This document shows positions 15,124 through 20,690 of a DNA stretch of 34,113 nucleotides, in pieces; the first letter of the stretch is position 1, and every line of letters starts with the position of its first letter. A program made the position numbers and the translations under genes. The notes beneath the pieces are model-generated. The model was not told where the DNA came from and did not search any database. It was given only the letters and a program-made list of their open reading frames with translations. This stretch comes from a virus: positions 1-34,113 of the IMG/VR virus record IMGVR_UViG_3300022602_000262; one strand, written 5' to 3'.

Positions 15124-15509
15124 GACTTGGAATAGGTGCATTAACAACTCTTCTATTAAATAGCGTCGTCGAAGTTAGATTTCGACGACGTATAGAAAAA
15201 GCAGGTCATAAAGACTATAGAAGAATGTTATGCACTAATGACCGATTATTATTAAATTCACAATTAGGTAGAAATATACTCAACTATAATCCTCCACATG
15301 ACGGTGGATTAAAATACAATCCAGCTCAAAAAAATCTAATACCTGTTTGGGATATATTCATGCAAAATTATAGAATGGTAAATTGTAATGATGTCGATGT
15401 AGTATCTGTTATAAAAACATCTCCAGACCCTACAGAGTTTTGGAAATACTTTAATGAGAATCTTGTACCTATGTCTTCAGATCAAAAGGCATCATTTATG
15501 GATAACTAA
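15120..15509 (+). CDS. Hypothetical protein, DUF2693/SH3-like pattern
   Basis: A 129-aa protein with a GTG start overlapping the upstream TGA (GTGA), the same coupling as at 14322. Conserved-looking motifs are VVEVRFRRR, YRRMLCTND, KNLIPVWDIFMQNYRMVNC and a final MSSDQKASFM. The strand order, with R-M-x-C-T and V-W-D followed by an aromatic/Arg pair, resembles small phage SH3-like/DUF2693 proteins. I cannot assign a role. It is downstream of the co-chaperonin in the same transcription unit. Confidence 0.5.
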   Translation: MRLGIGALTTLLLNSVVEVRFRRRIEKAGHKDYRRMLCTNDRLLLNSQLGRNILNYNPPHDGGLKYNPAQKNLIPVWDIFMQNYRMVNCNDVDVVSVIKTSPDPTEFWKYFNENLVPMSSDQKASFMDN

Positions 15510-15512
15510 AAT

Positions 15513-15890
15513 ATGTCAACAGTAAATACATACATCGATAGTTATCCTGGAGAAGCATTTTTTACAAAATCCTTACAAGATAATTTAGTTTTTACTCTTG
15601 GTAAAAAAATAGTTAAACAAGGCAGATTAATAATTTTTAGACAAGCTCACTTCTATATACAATTAACACTTCTTAGTCATAAGAACGTAAAAGAAGTATT
15701 AGAAATACCGATTCCTTTTTATGTAGAGAATTATCCGCTTGAAAATTTAGTTTATTTTGATTATCGTTTTAGAGCATTAGCTGGTAATGATCAGGAAATA
15801 AGTCAACGATTACAAAAAGTAGTAATTAAAAATATTAATCCGTCTCAGTACTATAATAAAATTCTAGAAATTAAAACAGTAAACCCATAA
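15513..15890 (+). CDS. Hypothetical protein
   Basis: A 125-aa mixed alpha/beta protein rich in Lys, Ile and Tyr (LIIFRQAHFYIQLTLLSH, VLEIPIPFYVENYPLENLV). It has no signal peptide, membrane segment or Cys. ATG lies 3 nt after the previous stop, so it is in the same operon. Not recognised. Its TAA stop forms part of the ATAAATA box of the next gene. Confidence 0.5.
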   Translation: MSTVNTYIDSYPGEAFFTKSLQDNLVFTLGKKIVKQGRLIIFRQAHFYIQLTLLSHKNVKEVLEIPIPFYVENYPLENLVYFDYRFRALAGNDQEISQRLQKVVIKNINPSQYYNKILEIKTVNP

Positions 15891-15893
15891 ATA
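15887..15893 (+). promoter_or_regulatory. Late-promoter-like box ATAAATA
   Basis: ATAAATA overlaps the stop codon at 15888-15890 and lies 6 nt before the ATG at 15900. Confidence 0.4.
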
Positions 15894-15899
15894 ATACAT

Positions 15900-16919
15900 A
15901 TGACTCCAACTTTTGATGAAATCTACGAAAGCTTACTTACTGAGCTTTCTCCTGTAACTTCTGATTACGATGCATTTAGTTCTTCTTTAGAGAAAGGAAT
16001 TGGAAGTGAAAAGACAGGTGGCTATCTTATCGGTGATATTGCTGAAGCTCTCGGTATAGATAAAGAAGCAGCTGTTAGAATGATTTCTCAAAAGCTCTAT
16101 GATGAAGTTTTTGGTAAGTATGAAAATAATGTTAATCCTTCTAATACTGAAGATGACTATAGAAAAGATATTGCTACAGCGTTAAAAGGTATTGTTGACG
16201 GTATTAAAGAACATCACCCTGAAGCTAGTAAGCTTAAAAATTATGAAGCGTATAGAGGTTATACAGCTAGGATTGTATCTAAGCTTGCTGAAGCTACTAA
16301 AGATTTTGGTAATCCAGTTACAAAGAGTAATCTTAAGGTAGCTGTTGAGGATGCTACATCTGAACTTGAAGGTTCAGCTGGCGCTGATGAAGGGGAAGAA
16401 GATGATCAAGAGAATCTTTCTAGTGAATTCGAAGATCAAGATACGTTAGAAGAGCCTGAAGCTGATGAATCTGAAGACGAAGATGGAGATGAATTTACTG
16501 ATGATGGTAAAGTAGAGCCTGAAAAAGGTGTCACCTTCTCAACACATATAGAATATTTTATCAATCCAGAAGATGACATTAAGGCTGGTACATTAAGCGG
16601 GGATCTCAAATCTGTTTACGATAAGCTTAGTGGTATGGCTGGGGAGACAAATACCGGAGAAGATATCTCTGATAGGTTGCGTAAGGCAGGAGTACCTCAG
16701 AATAAAATTAACGGATATCTTAAGAGCCTTGTTGCTAAGGGAGTCCTTGAACCTCAAGAAGCTGAAGGCAAAGGTAGTGGAGGTGCTTTAGAAGGCAGTG
16801 AAGAGAATATGCGTGACGTTGAAAAAGATACTTTCAATAGACACTTTAGTGATGCTTATCAAGACTATCTACGTTCTGGAGGTAGTGAACTTTCCGGTAG
16901 AGAGTCTAACTACGAATAA
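15900..16919 (+). CDS. Acidic protein, possible head core/structural factor
   Basis: A 339-aa protein with three parts. The N-terminus (about 1-155) is helical and starts MTPTFDEIYESLLTEL, a type of opening seen in other T4-like marine phage head proteins. A very acidic linker follows (about 160-210, mostly Asp/Glu/Ser). The C-terminal region (about 215-339) includes DISDRLRKAGVPQNKINGYLKSLVAKGVL, which reads like a winged-helix fold. It has no membrane or signal sequence. The charge profile suggests an internal scaffold or DNA-associated protein. No family is recognised with confidence. Confidence 0.5.
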   Translation: MTPTFDEIYESLLTELSPVTSDYDAFSSSLEKGIGSEKTGGYLIGDIAEALGIDKEAAVRMISQKLYDEVFGKYENNVNPSNTEDDYRKDIATALKGIVDGIKEHHPEASKLKNYEAYRGYTARIVSKLAEATKDFGNPVTKSNLKVAVEDATSELEGSAGADEGEEDDQENLSSEFEDQDTLEEPEADESEDEDGDEFTDDGKVEPEKGVTFSTHIEYFINPEDDIKAGTLSGDLKSVYDKLSGMAGETNTGEDISDRLRKAGVPQNKINGYLKSLVAKGVLEPQEAEGKGSGGALEGSEENMRDVEKDTFNRHFSDAYQDYLRSGGSELSGRESNYE

Positions 16920-16922
16920 ATA
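16916..16922 (+). promoter_or_regulatory. Late-promoter-like box ATAAATA
   Basis: ATAAATA overlaps the stop at 16917-16919 and lies 6 nt before the ATG at 16929. Confidence 0.4.
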
Positions 16923-16928
16923 ACTTAT

Positions 16929-17096
16929 ATGGATAACTTTGATAATCTTGTAAACAGTATTTTAATTACTGAAAAGAAAAAGAAGACTGGTATGTTCGCT
17001 AAGATTGAGAAGGCTGCTGAAAAGGAGTACGGTTCTAAAAAGATCGCTCTTAAAGTAGCTGGAGCTATTAAGGCTAAGATGGCTAAGAAGAAGTAA
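16929..17096 (+). CDS. Small basic protein (55 aa)
   Basis: ATG at 16929 to TAA at 17094-17096, 55 residues. The N-terminus MDNFDNLVNSILITE is neutral to acidic. The remainder is a Lys/Ala-rich amphipathic helix region (MFAKIEKAAEKEYGSKKIA, VAGAIKAKMAKKK). A very similar pattern of small Lys-rich proteins occurs in other T4-like marine phages. It may bind nucleic acid or be an internal head protein; this is unproven. The last 14 nt overlap the 3' end of the convergent deaminase gene. Confidence 0.6.
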   Translation: MDNFDNLVNSILITEKKKKTGMFAKIEKAAEKEYGSKKIALKVAGAIKAKMAKKK

Positions 17097-17502
17097 TTCT
17101 CATTACTTCAATATCGTAAAACTTAAAGATATCTAAAGCTTTTGTATCTTTAGAGTAAACATCTCTATAGATAACTCTTTTCACACCATGGGCTACAATA
17201 TGAGTAGCACAAGAGGAGCATGGCATTAACGTACAAGCTACTGTATGAGCCTCATTACGTTTAAACAATGATAGTAAATTAGTTTCAGCATGAAGTATAT
17301 AAGGCCTTCTTCCATCCCTATCTGACCAGAATACGTTAGATACTATTTTACCAGGTGCTAGCCCGTTATAGGCCACACCAAGCACTCTATTCTCTTTGTC
17401 TAGTGCACATGCTCCAACCTGAACAAAAGGGTCTTCAGAACGTAGGGCAGCTACTTCAGCAAGTTTTAAAGCATAGCTATCCCAATCAATTCTCTTATTC
17501 AC
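17083..17502 (-). CDS. dCMP deaminase
   Basis: A zinc-dependent deoxycytidylate deaminase that makes dUMP for dTMP synthesis. Motifs are HAETN (the HxE zinc/catalytic site) and MPCSSC (the PCxxC zinc ligands), with LAEVAALRSEDP and VGACALDKENRVLGVAYNG before them. I chose the GTG at 17502, giving 139 aa (H71, E73, C95, C98), because it overlaps the upstream gene by only 8 nt, has GGAGG 11 nt upstream and starts next to the conserved RIDWDSY. An in-frame ATG at 17550 would add 16 residues but overlap 56 nt of the upstream gene. It is convergent with the 55-aa gene. Confidence 0.85.
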   Translation of the reverse strand: MNKRIDWDSYALKLAEVAALRSEDPFVQVGACALDKENRVLGVAYNGLAPGKIVSNVFWSDRDGRRPYILHAETNLLSLFKRNEAHTVACTLMPCSSCATHIVAHGVKRVIYRDVYSKDTKALDIFKFYDIEVMRITSS

Positions 17503-17908
17503 AGCTATAATGTCCTCCGTTAGTTGACCAGATAATTTGTTTGAATTCATGATACTTTAATAAGTTTTCACAAGACTGACAAGGCTTAGCTAAAGCTATC
17601 TTATCATTCCTGTCGTATCTAATATTTATTAAGGTACACTTCTTTGTATCAATATTTGTTAGACGCTTTATCTTTAAAATAGCATTTAATTCTGAACACG
17701 TATGTTTTTGATCAGAGTAATCCTCCCCAGTCACTTTCGATACTTTTCTATTAATAAGATTGAAAGGATGAGTCTTAGTATTATTAACCCCGGTAGCAAT
17801 CAATTTATTCTTATAGAGAATAAAAGTAAAGTGCCTACAACGACGATCGGAGTTATAACCAACTAAACTTTGAGCTATCTCTTCTAGCCTTTTAAATTGC
17901 TTCACCAA
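17495..17908 (-). CDS. Second deaminase-fold protein (CxE...PCxxC)
   Basis: A 137-aa protein with the cytidine deaminase-like layout: RHFTFILYKNKLIATGVNN (strands), TCSELNAI (C71-S-E73, with Cys in place of the usual His, as in Cdd-type cytidine deaminases), CTLINIRYDR, and AKPCQSC (C110, C113). It lies directly upstream of the dCMP deaminase and probably shares its mRNA. The substrate is unknown: free cytidine, dCMP or a modified base. An ancient duplication with its neighbour is possible, but the two differ strongly outside the zinc site. Confidence 0.65.
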   Translation of the reverse strand: MVKQFKRLEEIAQSLVGYNSDRRCRHFTFILYKNKLIATGVNNTKTHPFNLINRKVSKVTGEDYSDQKHTCSELNAILKIKRLTNIDTKKCTLINIRYDRNDKIALAKPCQSCENLLKYHEFKQIIWSTNGGHYSCE

Positions 17909-17914
17909 ACTATA

Positions 17915-18172
17915 TTAGCTCTCTTTTGGTGCTATTACAACTGTAAATTTATAAAGAAGCATTCCTTCGGTAACTGACTTACGATTCTCGTTTAACTTAT
18001 GTACAAGTTCGTTTGAAGGTTTTCTTATTTGAAGTTCTTTTTTAGCACTTATAATTTTTTTCTTTAATGATAAAACAGACAATCTTTCATCTAAACTCTT
18101 TTGAGCTAATTCTTCACTCTTAAAAAAACCACTCCATTTTACAATGTTGTCGTTTACAGAGTAAGGTTCCAT
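17915..18172 (-). CDS. Small hypothetical protein with coiled-coil
   Basis: An 85-aa Lys/Glu/Ser-rich protein. SEELAQKSLDERLSVLSLKK and the following residues (about 19-65) are predicted helical with heptad-like Leu spacing. The C-terminus MLLYKFTVVIAPKES looks like a beta strand. It is 6 nt upstream of the deaminase-fold gene and downstream of tRNA-Cys. Not recognised. Confidence 0.5.
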   Translation of the reverse strand: MEPYSVNDNIVKWSGFFKSEELAQKSLDERLSVLSLKKKIISAKKELQIRKPSNELVHKLNENRKSVTEGMLLYKFTVVIAPKES

Positions 18173-18177
18173 GTAGA

Positions 18178-18184
18178 TATTTAT
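18178..18184 (-). promoter_or_regulatory. Late-promoter-like box ATAAATA
   Basis: ATAAATA on the minus strand, 5 nt before the ATG at 18172. It would drive the deaminase operon. Confidence 0.4.
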
Positions 18185-18203
18185 TTAAATTGAGGGATTA
18201 AAA

Positions 18204-18281
18204 TGGAGCGTAGAGCCAGATTTGAACTGGCGATTTTATCCTTTTGCAGAGGATTGCCTTTGACCACTCAGCCATCTACGC
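18204..18281 (-). tRNA. tRNA-Cys (GCA)
   Basis: A complete cloverleaf with encoded CCA. The acceptor GCGTAGA pairs with TCTACGC. The anticodon stem ATCCT/AGGAT encloses loop CTGCAAA with anticodon GCA. The T-arm is GCCAG-TTCAAAT-CTGGC. Discriminator U73 is the known identity base for tRNA-Cys. It starts 1 nt after the stop of the secreted-protein gene at 18283, so it is probably cut from a shared transcript. Confidence 0.93.
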
Positions 18282-18282
18282 G

Positions 18283-18894
18283 TTATTGAATATCATTAGT
18301 ATACACGAGCTCTCCACAAAAGGTAAAGCTAATATTTCCACTATTATTGATAATAAGCCCTTCACCAGGATAAAGGATAGTATTGTCAGCTGGTGTTACG
18401 TAATCCCCACTTACTATTCCATTTGAAATATAAATGTAGGTTACACACCCTCCATTACCATCAGGAGTAGAAAGAGCGTCTGAATAGTCTTCAAAGCCTG
18501 TAGAGTTAGAAACAAACTGTTGAAGAGTAGTATGCTGTCTGACATTGATTGCTAGAGTCTGTCCTTGAAGTTCGGGAGGTACATTAGTAGCTGTAATGAT
18601 GTTTTGAGTATTAGTAGTTATGTCAAAAATATATCCGTTATAGTTTGTACTTGTTACTTCAACATAATGAGGAATATTTATAATGTTATTAGTTATGACA
18701 TTATTAATAGTAAATGTCTCTCCATCTACTACAGCATTACCACTATAGATAGGAGGATTAACAAACGGATTAGTTACTAAACACCATCCGCCAGGAAAGG
18801 ACATTGTATCATATCCATAGACTGGAGAATATGCTACAGAGGTTTGAGCTTTAAGTGATGCTAAACTTAACAGCAGTATTAGAAGATACTTCAT
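18283..18894 (-). CDS. Secreted protein resembling TIGR02597 family
   Basis: A 203-aa protein with a Sec signal peptide (MKYLLILLLSLASLKA, cleavage likely after A16) and no later membrane span. The mature part begins with PVYGYDTMSFPGGWCLVTNP, then a predicted SH3-like beta region, GQTLAINVRQHTTLQQF, and a C-terminal YVTPADNTILYPGEGLIIN. This order resembles the TIGR02597 family, which I associate with Verrucomicrobiota, often in multiple copies. If correct, it was probably taken from such a host. It sits between tRNA-Glu and tRNA-Cys, a typical site for acquired genes. The role in infection is unknown, and the family match is from memory. Confidence 0.5.
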   Translation of the reverse strand: MKYLLILLLSLASLKAQTSVAYSPVYGYDTMSFPGGWCLVTNPFVNPPIYSGNAVVDGETFTINNVITNNIINIPHYVEVTSTNYNGYIFDITTNTQNIITATNVPPELQGQTLAINVRQHTTLQQFVSNSTGFEDYSDALSTPDGNGGCVTYIYISNGIVSGDYVTPADNTILYPGEGLIINNSGNISFTFCGELVYTNDIQ

Positions 18895-18905
18895 ATATTA
18901 ATTTA

Positions 18906-18980
18906 TGGCATTCCTAAGGGGATTCGAACCCCTGCTAGATCTTAGAAAGAGATCGGTGCTAACCGCTACACTATAGGAAC
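18906..18980 (-). tRNA. tRNA-Glu (TTC)
   Basis: A complete cloverleaf with encoded CCA. The acceptor GTTCCTA pairs with TAGGAAT (one G-U). The D-arm region is GTGTAGCGGTTAGCAC. The anticodon stem GATCT/AGATC encloses loop CTTTCTA with anticodon TTC. The T-arm is AGGGG-TTCGAAT-CCCCT. Discriminator G73 fits tRNA-Glu. Confidence 0.95.
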
Positions 18981-18992
18981 ATTACGTATATA

Positions 18993-19109
18993 CTAGCGAC
19001 GCTTTCTAAAGAGTCCAATAAAAAATTTAATAATAACTACAATACTATAACAAGACAAAAAGAATAAAAACATCACCCCTGTCATGGCAGCCTCGAGGGG
19101 ATCGATCAT
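18993..19109 (-). CDS. Small single-TM protein (38 aa)
   Basis: ATG at 19109 to TAG at 18993-18995, 38 residues. MIDPLEAAMTG leads into a hydrophobic span (VMFLFFLSCYSIVVIIKFF) and a positive end (GLFRKRR). It begins 8 nt after the HNH gene and ends 12 nt before tRNA-Glu. The topology is plausible for a small inner-membrane protein (N-out/C-in). There is no similarity I recognise, and it could be a chance reading frame. Confidence 0.35.
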   Translation of the reverse strand: MIDPLEAAMTGVMFLFFLSCYSIVVIIKFFIGLFRKRR

Positions 19110-19117
19110 ATAATTAA

Positions 19118-19477
19118 TTATTCAAAATGCTCTTCTTTTAACTTTGCATTCCAGATCTTAGCGTCTTCAACTGAGTTAGGATTAATGTTTTTATAGTCTC
19201 CTAAATGACCGACAAGTATGTGGCAGATGATTCCATAACTTGCACACTCACATAATGTAATAAGATTGCTAGGTTCTAATTCTAAATCCGGATGAAGATG
19301 AAAAGGCTTAATATGATGAACGTTTAACTGCTGAGTACCTTCACAAATAGCACACTTTGGAAATTTCTTTAAGTGCTCCTTACGAACAGCAGCCCACTTA
19401 GGTGAACGCTTTGGTCCATCTGTAGGAATTTTACCGTGAGCTACATCTCTAGTATGACATAAACGTGTCGAGGCCAT
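19118..19477 (-). CDS. HNH endonuclease
   Basis: A 119-aa protein with a compact HNH domain: KCAICEG (C42, C45), LNVHHIKPFHLHPDLEL (H54, H55) and NLITLCE (N71, C76), followed by a C-terminal CHILVGHLGDYKN. The N-terminus RSPKWAAVRKEHLKKFP is the usual leading helix of free-standing phage HNH proteins. It is inside the tRNA block, where such genes often act as homing endonucleases or packaging-associated nickases. Which one is unknown. The start follows an ATAAATA box by 5 nt. Confidence 0.85.
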   Translation of the reverse strand: MASTRLCHTRDVAHGKIPTDGPKRSPKWAAVRKEHLKKFPKCAICEGTQQLNVHHIKPFHLHPDLELEPSNLITLCECASYGIICHILVGHLGDYKNINPNSVEDAKIWNAKLKEEHFE

Positions 19478-19482
19478 ACTAT

Positions 19483-19489
19483 TATTTAT
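19483..19489 (-). promoter_or_regulatory. Late-promoter-like box ATAAATA
   Basis: ATAAATA on the minus strand, 5 nt before the ATG of the HNH gene at 19477 and just downstream of the tRNA-Thr 3' end. Confidence 0.4.
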
Positions 19490-19494
19490 TAAAA

Positions 19495-19569
19495 TGGAGC
19501 CGATCTAGGGACTTGCGCCCTACTCTCAGGTTTACAAAACCCGTGCATCGCTGTCTATGCTTGAAAGGC
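19495..19569 (-). tRNA. Atypical/degenerate tRNA-Thr (TGT)
   Basis: A 75-nt cloverleaf ending in CCA. The anticodon stem CGGGT/ACCTG encloses loop TTTGTAA (anticodon TGT, Thr). The T-stem is TAGGG/CCCTA. The D-stem GCAT/ATGC is intact. Oddities: the acceptor GCCTTTC/GATCGGC pairs at only 5 of 7 positions (4 and 5 are mismatched); the D-loop AGACAGCG has no GG; and the T-loop CGCAAGT lacks TT at 54-55. The tertiary elbow contacts therefore cannot form normally. Its first base directly follows the T-tract of an intrinsic terminator. It may be a decaying gene, a pseudo-tRNA or an unusual functional tRNA. Confidence 0.5.
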
Positions 19570-19619
19570 AAAAAAAAACTGGGCGTGAGATAGCTTGTAT
19601 GTACAGAGGCCCGCCCAGT
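19570..19619 (-). terminator. Intrinsic terminator between tmRNA region and tRNA-Thr
   Basis: On the minus strand ACTGGGCG, a 26-nt loop and CGCCCAGT form a perfect 8-bp GC-rich stem. It is followed at once by a run of nine T (19578-19570, the first shared with the stem). The large loop is unusual for a terminator. It would end transcripts from the tmRNA promoter. Confidence 0.6.
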
Positions 19620-19633
19620 CTACTAAAAATAAT

Positions 19634-19698
19634 GTAAGTTCTTTTGTCCCAAAAACTTGAAGCGTCCTTCATTATGTATTGGCTTTGTACGAACTTAC
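19634..19698 (-). ncRNA. Structured RNA candidate downstream of tmRNA
   Basis: A 65-nt segment closed by a perfect 8-bp stem GTAAGTTC/GAACTTAC. Inside are two small hairpins, GAAG-GACG-CTTC and TTTT-TGGGAC-AAAA, giving a three-way-junction shape. There is no T-arm, so it is not a tRNA. It lies between the tmRNA 3' end and the terminator on the same strand. T4 encodes small stable RNAs of unknown role beside its tRNAs; this could be an analogue. The rest of the 19570-19767 gap shows no gene. Confidence 0.4.
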
Positions 19699-19767
19699 GA
19701 TGAGCCGGTTTCGTTTACAATCTTTCGCGATCAACTGTAAAGAGGAATTTACCGACTTCTATTAAAT

Positions 19768-20213
19768 TGGTGGAGGCGAGGGGAGTCGAACCCCTGTGTT
19801 CATAATGTTTTGTTTGTATCTCTACATGCTTAGAACGACTTCGTACTTTCGTTGACTCCAGGTAACGAGGTGTCGCCAACCTATCTATGTTTAAAGTCCT
19901 ACCTGTACGAGTGATTAAGGACCTCGTACTACCCCTTGCACTTATTTTGTTAGAATCACAAGTTCTTCTAAACCTACTAATATTTCCAAAAGATTTAATA
20001 GGATCCTCTTCTGGTGTTTTAGGCAGCCATGAGGCAAAGCTCGTCTTCGTATCCGAAGAAGGACTCTGCAGCATTTGTCACGAATGACTTGACTGACTCA
20101 ACTGCATTAGCGATTGCTTTTGCGTTTAGTTTTTAATCCGTTTTTAAGTAGCCACAGATCAACTACTGCATGCAATACAAATTCCGACTATGAGTCGAAA
20201 CCAGTACGCCCCC
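19768..20213 (-). ncRNA. ssrA: tmRNA (ssrA), one-piece, phage-encoded
   Basis: The 5' end GGGGGCG (20213-20207) pairs with the 3' CGCCTCC, followed by encoded ACCA (19771-19768). The 5' end continues TACTGGTTTCGACT, the tmRNA signature. The 3' T-arm is AGGGG-TTCGACT-CCCCT. The long P2 helix is visible: TTTGTAT plus TGCATGC (20181-20168) pair with GCATGTA and ATACAAA (19829-19813) across a GAG bulge. Helix ends and both terminal domains are therefore complete. At about 446 nt it is longer than typical tmRNAs (about 350-400). It would rescue stalled ribosomes and tag proteins, using host SmpB since none is seen here. The only apparent promoter is ATAAATA at 20218-20224. Confidence 0.9.
20019..20123 (-). 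other. tmRNA tag-peptide reading frame (proposed 34 aa)
   Basis: After the A-rich stretch AAAAACTAAAC, a GCA codon at 20123 is in frame with TAA at 20021-20019. The tag would start AKAIANAVESVK and end GYEDELCLMAA. A GCN resume codon and a terminal Ala-Ala are usual for tmRNA tags and needed by ClpXP-type proteases, but 34 residues is long (common tags are about 10-15). The exact resume codon cannot be fixed from sequence: later in-frame GCA/GCT codons exist (20117, 20105, 20069). Confidence 0.6.
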
Positions 20214-20217
20214 AAAT

Positions 20218-20224
20218 TATTTAT
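20218..20224 (-). promoter_or_regulatory. ATAAATA box 4 nt before tmRNA 5' end
   Basis: ATAAATA on the minus strand, then ATTT, then the first G of the tmRNA at 20213. This spacing is what a T4-type late promoter would have to its start site. It offers an internal ruler for the other copies. Confidence 0.5.
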
Positions 20225-20235
20225 CAAAGATCATT

Positions 20236-20254
20236 GAGCTTGTTGCTCTTTTTT
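20236..20254 (+). terminator. Short hairpin with T-tract
   Basis: GAGC-TTGTT-GCTC followed by six T. The stem is only 4 bp, and no plus-strand gene is seen between 17096 and here, so its use is unclear. Confidence 0.3.
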
Positions 20255-20292
20255 AATTATGGCAACAAAAGTAGTATTTACAAGCTTTTTTC

Positions 20293-20299
20293 TTAAATA
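20293..20299 (+). promoter_or_regulatory. Late-promoter-like box TTAAATA
   Basis: TTAAATA, 10 nt before the ATG at 20310. It falls inside the longer reading frame starting at 20259 and is a reason to prefer the later start. Confidence 0.35.
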
Positions 20300-20309
20300 C
20301 TTCTATGCT

Positions 20310-20684
20310 ATGAAACTCTCACCAGAAATAATCCGTGAAAGGATGTTTGACTCCTTTAAGAAAGACGTGAGAGCTTTTTATGATGAAAGACAAGAACGAT
20401 ACTTTGAAATCTTTGAAGCTAAGTTAATGAGCGGGGAAATAGATGTTACCGATCCTAACTATAAGAAAATAGCTTTAAAAGAAGCTGAAGCCTATATGGC
20501 AACTCGTCCTCAAGAGCTTTTAAAGTTTATTAAAAACTATGTAAATTTTAACTTTGATATTATAGCTGACGCTGTAAGTGAAGGTATTATGGATAAAGAA
20601 ACAGCAGAAGTATCAATGGAGGTATTAAAACATATATTAGTAGCTGGGGAACTTGAAGTAGATCCAGAAGCTCGACTTAAATAA
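20310..20684 (+). CDS. Hypothetical protein upstream of gp15-like gene
   Basis: A 124-aa helical, charged protein beginning MKLSPEIIRERMFDSFKKD. FDIIADAVSEGIMDKETAEV and VLKHILVAGELEVDPEAR follow. An in-frame ATG at 20259 would add 17 residues (MATKVVFTSFFLKYFYA), but a TTAAATA box lies between the two starts and the added residues look non-homologous in style (hydrophobic). It sits 6 nt before the tail sheath stabiliser gene in the same operon, so a morphogenesis role is likely. Not recognised. Confidence 0.55.
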   Translation: MKLSPEIIRERMFDSFKKDVRAFYDERQERYFEIFEAKLMSGEIDVTDPNYKKIALKEAEAYMATRPQELLKFIKNYVNFNFDIIADAVSEGIMDKETAEVSMEVLKHILVAGELEVDPEARLK

Positions 20685-20690
20685 TAGATA

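Noticed and set aside
19528-19672. Minus-strand frame starting MKDASSFWDKRTY through the terminator and tRNA-Thr
   Set aside because: It crosses an intrinsic terminator and half of a tRNA; no codon signal or start context supports it.
19715-20074. 119-aa reading frame on the minus strand
   Set aside because: It lies within the tmRNA gene and in a different frame from the proposed tag; the tmRNA pairing explains the sequence.
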